Assembly (NCBI GenBank): GCA_028282805.1
Contig: JANQHD010000023.1
Location: 1 to 64,000, forward strand
Reading direction: 5' to 3'
Origin: Phycisphaeraceae bacterium
GTDB taxonomy: Bacteria > Planctomycetota > Phycisphaerae > Phycisphaerales > Zrk34
Length of the DNA stretch: 64,000 nucleotides
A program made the translations under genes and the position numbers. Shown here one piece after another: positions 42,807-50,993 of this stretch. Under the pieces are notes generated by a model. It did not search any database, was not told the DNA's origin, and saw nothing but the letters and a program-made list of their open reading frames with translations. Position 1 is the first letter of the stretch, and each line of letters begins with the position of its first letter.

Positions 42807-42852
42807 AATCCGGAATCCGGAATCCGGAGTTCGGAGTTCGGAGTTCGGAGTT
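42807..42852 (+). repeat. Heptamer array switching unit type
   Basis: About three CCGGAAT units pass into about four GGAGTTC units. The first type is the one inside lipA and thiC. It sits in the gap before the GIY-YIG gene. TATAAT at 42939-42944, after this array, is a plausible -10 box for that gene. Confidence 0.85.
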
Positions 42853-42967
42853 GCCCAGGTTGATTGTTTAGCCGCGACCCGAAGGGGAGCGCGTCGATCG
42901 CCGGCCCGCAGAGCCGAAACCCTGATCCGTTCCTACCTTATAATATCTCGTAAACAGCGAGAGCCAC

Positions 42968-43474
42968 ATGATTGACAAATGTTCTTATACATTTCGGGAG
43001 TTAACAGACCACGTCCTACCAGAGCGTATGCGAGAGCTGCACGCCGCGATACGTACACCTTATCCGATGGCTGATTTCAATCAGCACGGAGTCGGGGTCA
43101 AGACACTTCTAAAGCGTTATGAGTATACGTCAGACATTCATGGCTGTTATGTGATAATTGATGGCGTACCGAATTATGTTGGCATCAGTAAGAAGATTGT
43201 AGCGCGCCTTCGTGGTCATGTTCGCGGCACGAATCACTACGCTGCCACCCTTGCTTACACGATGGCATCCAAAGCAACACCTCACGCCTTTACGCGCAAC
43301 GATGCCATGAAAGACCCGGGATTCATGCAAAGTTTTGAGGAAGCAAAAGCTAAGATATGTGATATGTATGTTGCATGGATCGAGATCAAGAATCCGCTTG
43401 TTCTGTACTTATTCGAAGCTTATGCCGCGATGGAATTGAACACAAAAGAATGGAATACATTCGAAACGCATTAA
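42968..43474 (+). CDS. GIY-YIG-like domain protein, probably acquired
   Basis: A 168-residue protein with the pattern GCYVIIDGVPNYVGISKKI...RLRGHV, which fits the GIY-YIG nuclease core: strand, YVG turn, then Arg and His helix positions. The C-terminal half is helical and has KNPLVLYLFEAYAAMELNT with a conserved Glu position. Codon use is clearly less GC-rich than the surroundings, a sign of transfer. It lies alone between repeats. It could be a homing-type or restriction-type nuclease; the target is unknown. Confidence 0.65.
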   Translation: MIDKCSYTFRELTDHVLPERMRELHAAIRTPYPMADFNQHGVGVKTLLKRYEYTSDIHGCYVIIDGVPNYVGISKKIVARLRGHVRGTNHYAATLAYTMASKATPHAFTRNDAMKDPGFMQSFEEAKAKICDMYVAWIEIKNPLVLYLFEAYAAMELNTKEWNTFETH

Positions 43475-43537
43475 CCAACCGAGTTGAGTTGTCTTGCCGT
43501 TAGCCGCCGGTTTGACCGGCGGGTTCCGGAAGCCCCC

Positions 43538-43568
43538 GGAACCCCCGGGTGGAACCCGGGGCTAATGG
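43538..43568 (-). repeat. GC palindrome repeat, 3' copy
   Basis: On the minus strand CCATTAGCCCCGGG, TTCCA, CCCGGGGGTTCC. It supplies the TAG stop of the 43562 gene. A direct copy lies at 44152-44183 near its start. Confidence 0.85.
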
Positions 43569-44203
43569 GCGGATGCGGGTTGTTCGACTTGCCACGACGA
43601 GCTGCCGCGGGAGCCGGTGATGGTGCAGCCGAGGCGCTGGAGCCAGTCGGCGACGACGTGGTTGGAACCATGAAGGTAGCTGTAGCTGTCGGGGTGGGGG
43701 ACGAAGGTTAAGCCGTACGCGGGGTTGTACACCATCGACGCTTGGTGGTCGGTGAAGATCTGTTCCAGTTCGTTGCGCAGGTGTGCGACCTTGTGTCGCT
43801 CGACGGTGATCCGCCAGTGGGCTTCGGTGGCGGGGACGCGGAACGACGTGGCGACATTGGCGGGCGTGGCGTCTTCGCCGAGCCATTGGCGGCCCAGCGC
43901 GGCGGAGGAGGGGACGAGCAGCGCGCCCATCGCTTCGATCGCGCCGGTCTGGTTCAGCGCGTACCACTGCCAGTCGCCGTAGGCGTATCGGATCATCCCC
44001 GCATCCTCGGCGGGCAGGGCCAGTGAGGTGTGTCGGCCGTGGTCGAGCAGCACGACCTCGACGGGGTCGGCGACGTCGGCGGGCGGGCGCACGATCGTGC
44101 TGCACCCGGTCAAGGCGATGCACAGCGCGAGCGCAAACGTTGCGGCGGAGAGGGGAACCCCCGGGTAGAACCCGGGGCTAATGGACAGAGGATCATGGGG
44201 CAT
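43562..44203 (-). CDS. DUF2459-like lipoprotein coupled to thiC
   Basis: From ATG 44203, which shares a base with the thiC stop (TGATG), the protein has 213 residues. Its signal ends in the lipobox IALTGC. The mature part has features of the DUF2459 family: VVLLDHGRHTSLALP at the start, YAYGDWQWYALN, and a Cys-bearing end (SNHVVADWLQRLGCTITG). The first 18 residues (ISPGFYPGVP) are encoded by a dispersed repeat and lack the usual Lys/Arg of a signal n-region. The stop codon lies in a second copy of that repeat. Function unknown; family assignment is moderate. Confidence 0.7.
   Translation of the reverse strand: MPHDPLSISPGFYPGVPLSAATFALALCIALTGCSTIVRPPADVADPVEVVLLDHGRHTSLALPAEDAGMIRYAYGDWQWYALNQTGAIEAMGALLVPSSAALGRQWLGEDATPANVATSFRVPATEAHWRITVERHKVAHLRNELEQIFTDHQASMVYNPAYGLTFVPHPDSYSYLHGSNHVVADWLQRLGCTITGSRGSSSWQVEQPASAH
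44152..44183 (-). repeat. GC palindrome repeat, 5' copy
   Basis: On the minus strand CCATTAGCCCCGGG, TTCTA, CCCGGGGGTTCCCC. It is in the same orientation as the copy at 43538-43568 and lies inside the N-terminal coding part of the lipoprotein gene. Confidence 0.85.
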
Positions 44204-46137
44204 CAAATCACGGAGTCGTTCTTGCTCAGGCCGTGCGCGGGGCGGGTGTCGACTTGGACGGTTTTTTCGGCTTGGAGCTTCTTCGCTTCATCGTCGTCGA
44301 CGTAATCCGAGTGACACGACGGCTTGGTTGACTCCGGATTCCGGATTCCGGATTCCGGATTCTCTTGCGTCTTGTCCCGCTCCGCTGAAGCGGAGCTCGC
44401 CATGGCTTGCTTCGTTTTTGAAGCTAGGCGGTGGATCTCGTCGGGGCTCAGGTTGCCGCGGGATTCGAGGATGGCGCGTTGTTCGTCCGTTAAGGCGGCG
44501 GTGAGTTTGGGTTTGTCCCAAGACATCTCGTCGTCTTTGCCGGAGGCCCATTGTTGGATTTCCTTGGAGATGCGGACGGAGCACCAGTCGTGGCCGCACA
44601 TGGCGCAGAAATCGGTGTCGACGTCGAGGTCTTCGTCGTGGTAGGCGCGGGCGGTGTCGGGGTCGAAGGACAGCTCGAAGTGTTTTTCCCAGTTCAAAGC
44701 GGCGCGGGCCTTGGTCAGCTCGTCGTCCCAGTCGCGTGTGCCGGGGATGCCGAGGGCGACGTCGGCGGCGTGGGCGGCGATCTTGTAGGCGATGCAGCCC
44801 TGTTTGACGTCGTCCTTCTTGGGCAGGCCGAGGTGTTCCTTGGGGGTGACGTAGCAGAGCATCGAGGCGCCGTGGTAGGCGATGGCGGTGGCGCCGATGC
44901 AGGAGGTGATGTGGTCGTAGCCGGGGAAGGTGTCGGTGACGAGGGGGCCGAGCACGTAGAACGGCGCGCCGTGGCAGAGGCGGCGTTGGAGCTTGGCGTT
45001 GTATTCGATCTGGTCGAACGGGACGTGGCCGGGGCCCTCGACCATGACCTGGCACCCCTTGCGCCAGGCGCGTTCGGTCAGTTCACCGATGGCTTCGAGC
45101 TCGCGGAGTTGGAGGTCGTCGGTGGCGTCGGCCAGGCCGCCGGGTCGGCAGCCGTCGCCGATGGAGAAGGTCACGTCGTACGCCCGGCAGATGTCGCAGA
45201 TTTTTTCCCACGCGGTGTACATGGGGTTCTGTTGGTTGTGGGTGAGCATCCACTTGGCCAGCAGCGACCCGCCGCGGGAGACAAGGCCGATGAGCCGGTC
45301 CCTGGCGAAGCGCAGGTGCTCGCGCAGGACGCCGGCGTGGATGGTCATGTAATCGACGCCTTGTTTGGCCTGGTGTTCGACGCCTTGCAGGATGGTGGCT
45401 TCGTCGAGGTCTTCGATCTTGCGTCCGATGATCATCGAGTAGATGGGCACGGTGCCGATGGGGACGTTGGCGTTTTGGATGATCGCTTGGCGGCAGGCGT
45501 CGAGGTCGCCACCTGTGCTTAAGTCCATGACGGTGTCGGCGCCCCAGCGCTCGGCCCACTGGAGCTTTTCGACTTCCTCGTCGGTGCCGGACGAGACGGG
45601 CGAGGCGCCCATGTTGGCGTTGACCTTGGTTTTGGTCGCCCGGCCGATCGCCATGGGGTCGAGCTTGTAACCAAGGTGCACGGTGTTGGCGGGGATGACG
45701 AGGCGGCCGGCGGCGACCTCGTCGCGCACCTGCTGAGCGGTCAGGTGCGGCTCGCGTTCGGCGACGCGGCGCATCTGCGGGGTGATGTGCCCGAGGCGCG
45801 CGTGTTCGAGTTGGGTAATCGGTTTGAATTCCGGGGGCGCAATCGCGCGGATGGGTTGGTCGCCGTGGTTGTGGCCGAGGCAGCCGAGGTCGGTTGAGTC
45901 GACGGTTTCGATCGACCAGCCATGGGGCAAAAAGTCCCACGCGGTCTTGTCGCTGGGCCGGGGCATGTGGGGGGTGTCGGGTGAGCTGAAGGCCCAGGGC
46001 GAACCGATGCGCGGCGGGTTGGCGAACGAGCCGGGCGTGGTGGCGGCCGGTTCGCTGCCGGGGTTGGCGCCGACGGGCGGCAATTGGTAGTTGCCCCAGC
46101 GGTCGTCGTTGTGGTCGGGCGTGTGTGGCTTGATCAT
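44203..46137 (-). CDS. thiC: Phosphomethylpyrimidine synthase with repeat insertion
   Basis: The 644-residue radical SAM enzyme converts aminoimidazole ribotide to HMP-phosphate for thiamine. The C-terminal cluster motif C-x2-C-x4-C is at Cys511, Cys514 and Cys519 ([10 protein letters not shown]), and long conserved stretches such as [12 protein letters not shown] and [14 protein letters not shown] are intact. Residues about 592-603 ([11 protein letters not shown]) are encoded by the heptamer repeat and interrupt the tail before CHSDYVD. A TPP riboswitch precedes the gene, so thiamine pyrophosphate represses it. The DUF2459-like gene is coupled at its 3' end. Confidence 0.96.
   Translation of the reverse strand: MIKPHTPDHNDDRWGNYQLPPVGANPGSEPAATTPGSFANPPRIGSPWAFSSPDTPHMPRPSDKTAWDFLPHGWSIETVDSTDLGCLGHNHGDQPIRAIAPPEFKPITQLEHARLGHITPQMRRVAEREPHLTAQQVRDEVAAGRLVIPANTVHLGYKLDPMAIGRATKTKVNANMGASPVSSGTDEEVEKLQWAERWGADTVMDLSTGGDLDACRQAIIQNANVPIGTVPIYSMIIGRKIEDLDEATILQGVEHQAKQGVDYMTIHAGVLREHLRFARDRLIGLVSRGGSLLAKWMLTHNQQNPMYTAWEKICDICRAYDVTFSIGDGCRPGGLADATDDLQLRELEAIGELTERAWRKGCQVMVEGPGHVPFDQIEYNAKLQRRLCHGAPFYVLGPLVTDTFPGYDHITSCIGATAIAYHGASMLCYVTPKEHLGLPKKDDVKQGCIAYKIAAHAADVALGIPGTRDWDDELTKARAALNWEKHFELSFDPDTARAYHDEDLDVDTDFCAMCGHDWCSVRISKEIQQWASGKDDEMSWDKPKLTAALTDEQRAILESRGNLSPDEIHRLASKTKQAMASSASAERDKTQENPESGIRNPESTKPSCHSDYVDDDEAKKLQAEKTVQVDTRPAHGLSKNDSVI
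44336..44362 (-). repeat. Heptamer repeat inside thiC
   Basis: Three and a half tandem GGATTCC units (GGAATCC on the coding strand) keep the thiC frame and encode the same [11 protein letters not shown] peptide as the lipA repeat. Confidence 0.9.
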
Positions 46138-46148
46138 TTAAGGTCCGC

Positions 46149-46250
46149 CTTCCTACGCAGCTCGCGCCGGTCGGCGCTGGCTGATCAGGTTCCAGGGTCT
46201 GTTCTCAGCCGGTCGCTACGTTTTGCGATCGGCACCCCTGGCGGAGGTGT
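46149..46250 (-). promoter_or_regulatory. TPP riboswitch (THI element)
   Basis: On the minus strand the conserved blocks appear in order: CAGGGGTGCC, GGCTGAGA, ACCCTGGAACCTGATCAG and GCGTAGGAAGG. These are the P1-P5 core of the thiamine pyrophosphate riboswitch. It lies 12 bases before the thiC start, so control is probably at translation initiation. Confidence 0.95.
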
Positions 46251-46317
46251 AGCCACAGCATAGAGCGGCCTGGCAAGGCGGACAACCGTTTTCATGTAGA
46301 AGCGGCTACCGCACCCG

Positions 46318-46806
46318 TCAGGCGGGGGCGACGAGCGGGCGGGCCCAGTCGGTGGTGGCCAGGCCGACGCCGGCGTGGTCGCCGAGCTCGACGGCGGGGG
46401 TGAAACCGAGCGCCTGGTAAAACGCGCGCGTGCGTTCGAACGGCGCGTAGTCGACGGTGTCGCTCATCGTTTCGACGCGCAGCTCGGTCAGGCCCGCGGC
46501 CCGCGCCTCGCCGATGATGTAATCGAACATGGCCCGGCCGACGCCCCGGCGCTGAGCGCTCGCATCGACGCCCGCCCAGGCGATCCGGCCGACCGCGTCG
46601 CGCTCGATGCGTACGACGACGAAACCGATCACACGCTGCGCACCGTCGACGGCGAGCAGCGTGGTGTCGGGGGCGAGCGTGGTTTTGATCGTGTCCCACG
46701 CGGCGGGCTCGAACCAGTCGTCGAGCCGACCGACCAGGTCGCGCAGCGCCGCGCGGTGGGTCGGGTCGTACTCTTCGAGCCGGTATGACAGCATCGGGGG
46801 CTTCAT
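46318..46806 (-). CDS. GNAT family N-acetyltransferase
   Basis: From ATG 46806 the protein is 162 residues. It has the acetyl-CoA loop QRRGVGRAMFDYIIGEARAAG and the C-terminal FYQALGFTPA typical of GNAT enzymes. Substrate unknown. TATACT on the minus strand near 46876 may be its -10 box. An alternative ATG lies at 46794. Confidence 0.85.
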   Translation of the reverse strand: MKPPMLSYRLEEYDPTHRAALRDLVGRLDDWFEPAAWDTIKTTLAPDTTLLAVDGAQRVIGFVVVRIERDAVGRIAWAGVDASAQRRGVGRAMFDYIIGEARAAGLTELRVETMSDTVDYAPFERTRAFYQALGFTPAVELGDHAGVGLATTDWARPLVAPA

Positions 46807-46920
46807 CGGTCGTGGCGGGCGGGGTAAGCCTCGGCTGGCCGGTCTACAACGCTCGGCCGGGTGCGGGGCGGGCAGTATAGCCAACCACCCCCGGCCGGAT
46901 CAAGCGCGAGCGATGGGCGA

Positions 46921-48333
46921 CTACTCTTGCGGTTGTTGCCCAATGATCCGCTTAAACTCCGCTTCGTCGGCGATGCACTCCACGTGCCCGTCGACAAAGC
47001 CGATATTGCAACCGAGCTTGGGCCAGTTGTCGTACGCCTCGTAAACCAACGCCGTCTTTCCTGTGTCCTTGATCTTGCTCAGCGGCACGCCGGGCTTGAG
47101 GTAGACGTACGCCCGCTTGTCGGTCAGGTTGCGCGGGTTGTCTTCCACCAAGCGCTTGTCGATCAACCCCGCCTTCACGAGCTGCGCCAGCGAGTCGGGC
47201 AACCGTCCTTGGTGATCGTTCGCGTAGACGAAGCACACCGTTACGATCTGCCTGATCTGGGTGGCGCTCTGTGTCGCCAACGCCTTCTCGCGTGCATGCA
47301 TCACCGACTGCATCGCCGGGCCGAGAATGGTCATCGCCGCATCGTCGAGCTTCTGTTGATCGAGCTCCATCCTGATCGTCGTGCCCCGCGGCTCGGGCAA
47401 CAGCTTGACCGCCTGTCGGAGCATCTCGACGAAGACCTTCTCGTCCTCGGACAGGCCGCGGTGTCCGGCCGACAGGTGCGCCGCCAGGTCGGGCAGCCCC
47501 CGCACAAACACGTGCAACGCCTTGGCGTGCTGCGGGGTGGCGGCCTCGTCGACCAGCACGAAGCGCGGCGAAGCGCCGACATCGACCCCCACCGCCATCC
47601 ACTGGATGCCGCGCGTGAAGGTCGTGGTCGGCTCGCCCCCGAGCCGCGCCGGCAGGTTGGGCATCATCTCGTCGATCACCCGGCGCATGTCTTTCGTGGG
47701 GATCAGCACCGCCCGCGCCGCCCGGCCCTCGACGGCGGCCAACGCCTCGGCCAACTCAGGCCGCGTCGCCGCGTCGCGCCCGTTGACGATCGCCGACAGC
47801 GCCGCGCCGCTGCCGATGAGCACCACGTCGCCGCGCGCCACCTTGTACAGCCGGCCGGGGTCCGTTTCGCCGCGGTACGCCTGCACGTGGGGCACGGCCT
47901 CGAGCAGCCGGTCGACGTTGCCGCCGGGCTCGACGGGCACGACCACCAGCGGCATCGGCTCGGCGATCACCTCGGGCAGCGAAAACGTGACGTACACGTG
48001 CCGCCCGCCCGCGACCACGAATTGCGCGCGGAACACCTCCGCCACCATCGGCGCGAACTTGATCTGCGCGATCTCGGCGTTGTGCTCGCCGGCGAAAACC
48101 CGGTCCGCCACCCCGCCCCACCACTTCGTGAAGCCCGGCAGGTCCACGCGGGCCGCGTCGAGGTAGCCGACGAACACCGTCTGCTCGGTCAGGTACGGCG
48201 CGACCGCCTTGGTGATGTGCGCGGTGTTCACCGGCTCGGGCGCCTTGCGGGTTTCGTCTTGGGCCAGCGCCGCGCCGCCGCACAGCGTCATCATCAGCGC
48301 TAAGCCGCAAGCGGCTGTGTGTATGCGATCCAT
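46921..48333 (-). CDS. Exported protein with DG-type C-terminus
   Basis: The 470-residue protein has a signal peptide (about residues 1-25, ALAQ). The central region is of unknown fold. The C-terminal part is like that of planctomycete pseudopilin-related proteins (YANDHQGRLPDSLAQLVKAG; IGFVDGHVECIADEAEFKRI), although the prepilin N-terminus is missing. It is the last gene of the unit sigma factor, anti-sigma-like, 48337 protein, with a 3-base gap to the previous gene. Function unknown. Confidence 0.75.
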   Translation of the reverse strand: MDRIHTAACGLALMMTLCGGAALAQDETRKAPEPVNTAHITKAVAPYLTEQTVFVGYLDAARVDLPGFTKWWGGVADRVFAGEHNAEIAQIKFAPMVAEVFRAQFVVAGGRHVYVTFSLPEVIAEPMPLVVVPVEPGGNVDRLLEAVPHVQAYRGETDPGRLYKVARGDVVLIGSGAALSAIVNGRDAATRPELAEALAAVEGRAARAVLIPTKDMRRVIDEMMPNLPARLGGEPTTTFTRGIQWMAVGVDVGASPRFVLVDEAATPQHAKALHVFVRGLPDLAAHLSAGHRGLSEDEKVFVEMLRQAVKLLPEPRGTTIRMELDQQKLDDAAMTILGPAMQSVMHAREKALATQSATQIRQIVTVCFVYANDHQGRLPDSLAQLVKAGLIDKRLVEDNPRNLTDKRAYVYLKPGVPLSKIKDTGKTALVYEAYDNWPKLGCNIGFVDGHVECIADEAEFKRIIGQQPQE

Positions 48334-48336
48334 GGC

Positions 48337-49821
48337 TTATCCCTTCTCGTTGTCCGCCGGTGGGCGGAGCGTCACCTTGTAACCGATCTGCTGGTGCGGC
48401 CGAACCCCGGGCAACCGCTCGCATTCGACGTAGAACACGTTGCCCTCGACCTTGTACAAAAACGGCTCGCCCGTCATCGGGTCGTCGGGCACGGACAGGT
48501 CGGTGATGTCGTCCAACGACGCGGGCAGCTTGCCGCCGTGCGTCGCCGCGTGGTGGCGCACGGCCTCGATCACGCGGAACGCCTTGACCTGCCGGTCGGT
48601 CTGCCAGGCGATCATGTTCGCACCGTCAAGCGCGGGTATCAGCATCGCCAGCGGGTTGCCGCCCGCCCACAGCTTAGCCGCGAGGTCTGCGTCGCGACCC
48701 CTCCCACGCCGGGCCTCGTGGTAGGGCAGGCTAAACCACTTGTACATCTCACCCCGAGCGATGTCGTACTCGCGCAGCATCTGCGTGAACACCACCTTGG
48801 CCACCGGCATCTTTTCGACTTCTTCGGCGCTGAGGCCCGAAGCGATGAGTTGCTTCTTGTAGCGCGGGTAGCTGACCAGGGTCAGCCCCGTGATCAGGGC
48901 GCGGGCCTCGTCGGCGTCGTCGCCCCCACCCCGGATCGCCGGGGCGATCTTCCGGCATAGCCGGTCCAGCGCCACACGCCATTGCTCGGCGGTCCAGCTC
49001 TTGTCGGTCGCTTCGGCAAGCTCGGGCGCCCACAGGTACACCAAGTCCGACTCGGTGCGCAGCGCCTTGTTCAGACGCACCGGCGGCGAGGGCAGCTCCG
49101 CCAACGCCCAGTACAGGTTCGGCGCGTCCGGCTGCTGCATCAGCGTCTCGAACTGCTTGAGCGTGTGCGCGCTGACCGCGATGCCCACCAGCCCCTCGAT
49201 CAGCGTCACGCCCTCCTCGAGGTGCCGCCCCATCGCCAGCGCGGTCTGCATGTCGCGCAGCGCCCCCTTGTAGTCGCCTTGCGCCATCTGCCAGCGCGCG
49301 TCGAGCATCAGCAGCTGGGCCCCCCGCCGCATGTACTGAAGGTCCGGCATCAACAACGCGAACCCCTTGCTGATGTCGCGCTGCCAGTCGCACGACCGGT
49401 ACCGCGCCGCGTCGTGAAACGCCCGCAGCGCCGATCGGTTCTGCCAGAGCACCTGCTCGATCGACCACGTTTGGGTCTCGTCGTCGCGCAGGCCGACCCG
49501 GGCGGCCGCCAACTCGTCCAGCGGCAGGGCGAACGCCGCCTGGTAGTCGTAATCCCGCGCATCACGCAACAGGTTGATCGCCTGCTGGTACGCAAGCGCC
49601 GCGTTGCCGTGACGCATCTCGCGCGGCGGCGGCAACAACGTCCAGCGCACCAGCACCTCCGGCGGCTCGGCCGCGCTGACCGTCAGCTCCGTGAGCTTGG
49701 GCGCCGAGGCGGTTTTGCCCGCATGCATCGGCCGCGTGGCCGCGACCGCCTGGCCCCAAGCCGGGCCGGCCAGCACCAGGCACAACGTCGAGGCCGTGAC
49801 TTGTAACGCTAGCTTGTTCAT
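48337..49821 (-). CDS. Exported hypothetical protein of the ECF unit
   Basis: From ATG 49821 the protein has 494 residues with a signal peptide (ending AWGQA). A mostly helical body (YQQAINLLRDARDYDYQAAF; GDYKGALRDMQTALAMGRHLEEG) may be TPR-like. The C-terminal stretch PDDPMTGEPFLYKVEGNVFYVE is often seen in planctomycete secreted proteins. Its start overlaps the stop of the anti-sigma-like gene by four bases. Function unknown. Confidence 0.75.
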   Translation of the reverse strand: MNKLALQVTASTLCLVLAGPAWGQAVAATRPMHAGKTASAPKLTELTVSAAEPPEVLVRWTLLPPPREMRHGNAALAYQQAINLLRDARDYDYQAAFALPLDELAAARVGLRDDETQTWSIEQVLWQNRSALRAFHDAARYRSCDWQRDISKGFALLMPDLQYMRRGAQLLMLDARWQMAQGDYKGALRDMQTALAMGRHLEEGVTLIEGLVGIAVSAHTLKQFETLMQQPDAPNLYWALAELPSPPVRLNKALRTESDLVYLWAPELAEATDKSWTAEQWRVALDRLCRKIAPAIRGGGDDADEARALITGLTLVSYPRYKKQLIASGLSAEEVEKMPVAKVVFTQMLREYDIARGEMYKWFSLPYHEARRGRGRDADLAAKLWAGGNPLAMLIPALDGANMIAWQTDRQVKAFRVIEAVRHHAATHGGKLPASLDDITDLSVPDDPMTGEPFLYKVEGNVFYVECERLPGVRPHQQIGYKVTLRPPADNEKG

Positions 49822-50384
49822 CCGTCGTCTCCCGGCGAAAGCCAGTTCAACACCTTCATCGTTCGGTTCAGCTCGGTACCCGACGGGTACAGCGCACGTT
49901 GCCATTGCTCCAACTGCTCGTCCGGCCGACGTGGCTGGGCGCGGGCCTTGCTCGCCATCACCTTGTCCACGCCGTCGTCCAACATCGCCGTCGCGGGGTT
50001 CGACGGCTTGATGATCCGATCCAGCACCGTGGGCTTCTCTTCGCCGCGCTCGGCCACGAGCACGACCGGCGCCTCCCGCGGCGGTGCGACGGGCTCTTGA
50101 TCCGACTCGACCGGTTGTTCGACCAGCCGCGCACCGCCCGCGTCGCTCACCGCGCCGCCGTCGCCCGGCACCGCCGCCCACCACGCGCCGACGTTCAACA
50201 CCAGCAACACCCCCATCGCACCCGACAGCACGCGGCGTGCCCGCCGGTTCGCCGCACGCCGGCCCGACTCGAACATGACCCGGTCGCGGTCGAGCGCACT
50301 AGCCGCGGGCTTCAAGCTGCCCAGCGCCAGCGCCAGCTCGCGCTCGGCCCCGTTCAACGCGTCTGGGTTTTCCTTGCCTTGCAT
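49818..50384 (-). CDS. Single-pass membrane protein, likely anti-sigma factor
   Basis: From ATG 50384 the protein has 188 residues: a cytoplasmic acidic/basic N-terminus (about 1-52), one transmembrane helix (VLSGAMGVLLVLNVGAWWAA), and a periplasmic part rich in Pro/Glu. It overlaps the ECF sigma gene by 31 bases, which is typical of sigma/anti-sigma pairs. No zinc anti-sigma motif (H-x3-C-x2-C) is present, so the role is inferred from position and topology. Confidence 0.65.
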   Translation of the reverse strand: MQGKENPDALNGAERELALALGSLKPAASALDRDRVMFESGRRAANRRARRVLSGAMGVLLVLNVGAWWAAVPGDGGAVSDAGGARLVEQPVESDQEPVAPPREAPVVLVAERGEEKPTVLDRIIKPSNPATAMLDDGVDKVMASKARAQPRRPDEQLEQWQRALYPSGTELNRTMKVLNWLSPGDDG

Positions 50385-50887
50385 GATCCACGCTCCAGGT
50401 GTTTGCGTATCCCCGCCAACCCCTTGCGGTACCGGTCGAACGCCGCCGACGTCGACACCCCCATCACCGCCGCCGCCTCGCTCAACGTCATCCCGCCCCA
50501 CGTCCGAAGCACCACCGCCTCCCGCTGATTGTCGTTCAACGCCCGCAGCGCCGCCGCCACCTCTTCGCTGTCCGCCAGCGCATCCCGCGCCGGCTCGAAC
50601 CACGCCCGCGACTGCTGGGCGATCTTCTCGTCGTGCTTGCTCCGACGCTTGCGGTTGCGCAACACGTTCATCGCTTCGTTGCGCACCACCCGGTAAAGCC
50701 ACGCCTTCGGGTAGTCCGGCTCGTCCGCTGCGCCCATCAGCTTGATGAACGCACGCTGCACCGCGTCTTCCGCGCCCTCGGCGCTGAGCCATTGCCGGGC
50801 GTACAACACCAGCGCCGAGCCGCACCGCTCGAACAGGTCCGCGGCCAAACGCCGCCGTCGCTCCGCCTTGTTGTCCACTCCGGCCAT
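50354..50887 (-). CDS. ECF RNA polymerase sigma factor
   Basis: From ATG 50887 the protein has 177 residues (a GTG at 50914 is also open). Region 2 (AEDAVQRAFIKLMGAADEPDYPKAWLYRVVRNEAMNVLRNRKR) and region 4 (LNDNQREAVVLRTWGGMTLSEAAAVMGVSTSAAFDRYRKGLAGI) are both clear. It probably controls its own operon, which continues with an anti-sigma-like membrane protein and two exported proteins. Confidence 0.88.
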   Translation of the reverse strand: MAGVDNKAERRRRLAADLFERCGSALVLYARQWLSAEGAEDAVQRAFIKLMGAADEPDYPKAWLYRVVRNEAMNVLRNRKRRSKHDEKIAQQSRAWFEPARDALADSEEVAAALRALNDNQREAVVLRTWGGMTLSEAAAVMGVSTSAAFDRYRKGLAGIRKHLERGSCKARKTQTR

Positions 50888-50993
50888 GTGTTCGCTCGCC
50901 ACAGCGATAGACACCCGACCCCCGAGTTTTTACGGGTGTTTCCGGGGCCGTGTGAAATTATTGTCCGCGGGCGTGCGGGGCGTGTCGAGCCGT

